This document shows, piece by piece, positions 62,506 to 64,000 of a stretch of DNA of 64,000 nt. Source of the DNA: CBCXVS01 sp965178525 (GTDB lineage Bacteria; Tectomicrobia; Entotheonellia; Entotheonellales; Entotheonellaceae). The notes below the pieces were generated by a model, which worked only from the letters and a program-made list of their open reading frames with translations, did not search any database and had not been told where the DNA came from. The translations under genes and the position numbers were made by a program. Within the stretch, counting starts at the first letter, position 1. Every line of letters begins with the position of its first letter. Location of the stretch: positions 1 through 64,000 of the forward strand of contig CBCXVS010000002.1 in NCBI GenBank assembly GCA_965178525.1, written 5' to 3'.

Positions 62506-62898
62506 CTAGCTCACCTTCACCTCGACCTTGCGAGCCTTCGCCGCTTCTGCCTTGGGGAGGTGGAGCCGTAACACGCCATGCGTCAGCTCGGCAGCGATGT
62601 GGTCGGCATCAATCGCCTCGCCGAGTTTGAATTGCCGAAACACGGATGGCACGCCGTATTCCCACCCACCGTTGCCACCCGGCGCAACGTAGCTGGCATG
62701 CCCACGAATCGTCAGCACATCGCGGTCCACCCTGACGTCCAAGTCGTCCTGTGCGACCCCTGGAACATCAGCGACCACGACCAGCCCCTCTGCGGTCTCA
62801 AAGATATCGACCGGCGGCGCCACAAAGCGCTCCTTTTTCTTCTCTTCCGGCGTGCTCACATTCGTCTCCTCGTTAACCGCGACTGCCTGCTCAGCCAT
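62506..62898 (-). CDS. Small heat-shock protein (Hsp20/alpha-crystallin)
   Basis: The 130-residue ATP-independent holdase prevents aggregation of unfolding proteins. The alpha-crystallin domain spans about residues 32-128: VAPPVDIFETAEGLVVVADV then PGVAQDDLDVRVDRDVLTIR, with ELTHGVLRLHLPKAEAAKAR as the conserved G-V-L-x-L-x-L-P-K end. The ATG at 62898 follows GGAGGATATACAG; upstream in-frame codons are only the heptanucleotide array (MRNAECG). It lies 66 bp downstream of the second Hsp20 gene and probably shares its sigma-54 promoter, with lon following on the same strand. The pairing of two different Hsp20 proteins resembles heteromeric systems such as IbpA/IbpB. Confidence 0.93.
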   Translation of the reverse strand: MAEQAVAVNEETNVSTPEEKKKERFVAPPVDIFETAEGLVVVADVPGVAQDDLDVRVDRDVLTIRGHASYVAPGGNGGWEYGVPSVFRQFKLGEAIDADHIAAELTHGVLRLHLPKAEAAKARKVEVKVS

Positions 62899-62929
62899 CT
62901 GTATATCCTCCAATCTTGTCTTTTTTTCC

Positions 62930-62962
62930 ATTCCGCATTCCGCATTCCGCATTCCGCATTCG
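62930..62962. repeat. Heptanucleotide array ATTCCGC (inverted copy of 59850)
   Basis: This is the reverse complement of the GAATGCG array at 59850-59882. It lies between the two Hsp20 genes, so the two arrays bracket lon and one hsp20 as an inverted pair. Confidence 0.9.
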
Positions 62963-62964
62963 TC

Positions 62965-63423
62965 CTAGGCTGCCTTGACGCGGATCTGCTTCGGCTCGGC
63001 CTTCTCCACCTTCGGTAGCGTCACGATGAGTATCCCATGGGTATATGACGCGCTAATGCGATCCACATCAATCTCAGCCGGCAGGATGACACGGCGCGTA
63101 AACGTGCCGGCAGCCCGCTCCTTGCGGTAAAACACCTCCGGGCTATGGCCGTTTTCCGCCTGCGGTTTCTCCCCCGACAGCGTCAGGACATGGCGCTCGA
63201 CCGCCAGATCCAGCGACTCGGGATCCACACCCGGCAACACGGCTTCGACATATAGAGCCGCCTCGTCCTCACGGAGCCGGAGCGCCGGATAGCGACCGGC
63301 AGAGGCGCCGACGAAGGGGCTGCGGGCTGACCGAACCGGCGTCGAGGCGGTCAAGCCGTTCAAAATGGCGTCCATCTCACGCTGCAGGGTATCGATCTCT
63401 TTCCACACGTGATGCTGTATCAT
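62965..63423 (-). CDS. Small heat-shock protein (Hsp20), first gene of operon
   Basis: The 152-residue protein begins MIQHHVWKEIDTLQREMDAI, the amphipathic N-terminal arm. The alpha-crystallin domain follows (YPALRLREDEAALYVEAVLP, GVDPESLDLAVERHVLTLSG, RRVILPAEIDVDRISASYTH) and ends GILIVTLPKVEKAEPKQIRV, with the G-I-L-x-V-x-L-P-K motif. The ATG at 63423 gives AAGGAG a 10-bp spacing; an ATG three codons earlier (63432) is too close to it. A sigma-54 promoter matching the full consensus sits about 80 bp upstream at 63501-63517. The second hsp20 (62898) and lon follow on the same strand, a protein-quality-control cluster. Confidence 0.93.
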   Translation of the reverse strand: MIQHHVWKEIDTLQREMDAILNGLTASTPVRSARSPFVGASAGRYPALRLREDEAALYVEAVLPGVDPESLDLAVERHVLTLSGEKPQAENGHSPEVFYRKERAAGTFTRRVILPAEIDVDRISASYTHGILIVTLPKVEKAEPKQIRVKAA

Positions 63424-63500
63424 GATGATCATGCTCCTTAGGTCATATGTCGTATGGATCAGGGCCGCTGCGGCCAGCGACCTCGTTGCCCCTGTTAGAG

Positions 63501-63517
63501 AGCAAGAGCCGTGCCAA
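63501..63517 (-). promoter_or_regulatory. Consensus sigma-54 promoter of the hsp20 operon
   Basis: Read on the minus strand the sequence is TTGGCACGGCTCTTGCT, a complete match to the sigma-54 consensus YTGGCACGRNNNTTGCW. Transcription would start near 63490, about 67 bp upstream of the Hsp20 start at 63423. Confidence 0.88.
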
Positions 63518-63598
63518 CATTTCAACCCATTGATTTCATTTGTATTAATATGTTTCACAGCTTTTCTATAGCGCTCTTATGCCGTCGCCCCTCGGCGG

Positions 63599-63615
63599 TG
63601 CAACGTTACGTTGCA
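63599..63615. promoter_or_regulatory. Upstream dyad, probable activator site for the hsp20 promoter
   Basis: TGCAACG and CGTTGCA form a perfect dyad around TTA, about 85-100 bp upstream of the -24 element. This is where enhancer-binding proteins usually bind. It differs from the TGTCAA-N6-TTGACA dyads at 40824-40931, implying another activator. Confidence 0.65.
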
Positions 63616-63617
63616 AC

Positions 63618-64000
63618 ACCTGTGACGTCGCATGCAGGACGTGACGCTGACATGATAAGATATGATCCAAACTCAGAGGCTATCAATAGAGTTTGGCTGC
63701 CAAAATTAGAATTGCTGGCTCGGCAGGGGTTGGGTTTGACACGAGAGAAAGACAGGCGTAGGATGCTACCTTGCCAAAGCGAACCGCAGAATATCACGTG
63801 CTCTCCCAGGTCGATTCGGACGGGCTGACAACAGAGATCGAACCGAAGGCGCAGCCGGATATCTTCCGACGAGAGGAAGGGCTAGGGTGCGCTTTTTTTG
63901 TTGGTGAACCCCTAGGCAAGAGGAGGAACGATGGACACCGGCTGGCCGTGTCAGCATGGATAGGTCGCGTTTTTGTCCTTGGCAACCGTCGTCGGTAGAA
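63618..64000. other. 380-bp end region with no convincing gene
   Basis: Open frames of about 60-75 codons occur on both strands but none has a family motif. The region may contain the start of something continuing past the window. Confidence 0.4.

Noticed and set aside
1..64000. tRNA, rRNA, riboswitch and CRISPR array
   Set aside because: No cloverleaf with a T-loop signature, no rRNA-like block and no regularly spaced repeats were seen; the tandem repeats have a 7-bp period without spacers. A covariance-model scan would be needed to exclude small RNAs.

Overview
The window is a high-GC stretch of a bacterial chromosome taken from a draft scaffold (ten Ns at 20501-20510). It carries complete housekeeping genes (serS, purB, purQ, purL, pyrG, cysS, serC) next to an unusually large number of broken genes. 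The mix of acyl-CoA metabolism genes, secreted c-type cytochromes, Uma2 and cyclase/winged-helix families, degenerate insertion sequences and short intergenic repeats would fit a large-genome uncultivated proteobacterial or Tectomicrobia-like lineage. No rRNA or other marker is present, so this assignment is only a guess. Single-base indels, two in-frame amber codons and truncated remnants point either to genome decay or to uncorrected draft errors.

Layout. 1-6048 (minus): an operon of a split membrane/coiled-coil protein, a MoxR ATPase, a large exported protein, an ABC ATPase and an ABC permease cut off by an IS4-type element whose end fills 1-90. 6241-14930 (plus, with remnants): Uma2 nuclease, NMT1-type binding protein, small secreted proteins, dihydropyrimidinase, a broken HTH gene, a DppC-like fragment, a TlpA-like thioredoxin and a PpiC isomerase. 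15041-25767: a two-haem propeller protein with a frameshift, an MFS exporter divergent from a SufR-like regulator with clear operators, the assembly gap, an adenosine-deaminase-like gene, an AT-rich island, a deleted amine oxidase and a di-haem oxidoreductase. 26066-28507: a two-subunit CoA-transferase and an epimerase. 28645-30141: a decayed IS4-type element, inverted relative to the one at 1-90. 30206-36955: a DUF4258/YgiT toxin-antitoxin-like pair, a zinc alcohol dehydrogenase with a sugar-permease remnant, an IS91-type transposase with an amber codon, and a glucose-6-phosphate dehydrogenase fused to a cyclic-nucleotide-binding domain.

37242-41766 holds decayed regulators, then an intact GAF/AAA+/Fis sigma-54 activator. 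Three dyads TGTCAA-N6-TTGACA and a sigma-54 promoter follow it, leading to a cysteine-rich secreted protein: a compact, self-contained regulatory circuit. 41914-56786 (all minus) is a nucleotide/tRNA-synthetase block, cysS - phosphatase - pyrG - purL - [defence cassette] - AdoMetDC-like - methyltransferase - purQ - purB - serS. The cassette (46739-49853) holds a BglII/BstYI-like restriction enzyme, an MT-A70 DNA methyltransferase, a 41-residue protein, a HipA-like kinase and a HIRAN protein.

57476-64000 carries an acyl-CoA dehydrogenase, serC, a lon gene broken by a palindromic insertion, and two Hsp20 genes behind a consensus sigma-54 promoter with its own upstream dyad. The most interesting items are the sigma-54/secreted-protein circuit, the defence cassette lodged between purL and purQ, the G6PD-cyclic-nucleotide-domain fusion, and the sigma-54 control of Hsp20.
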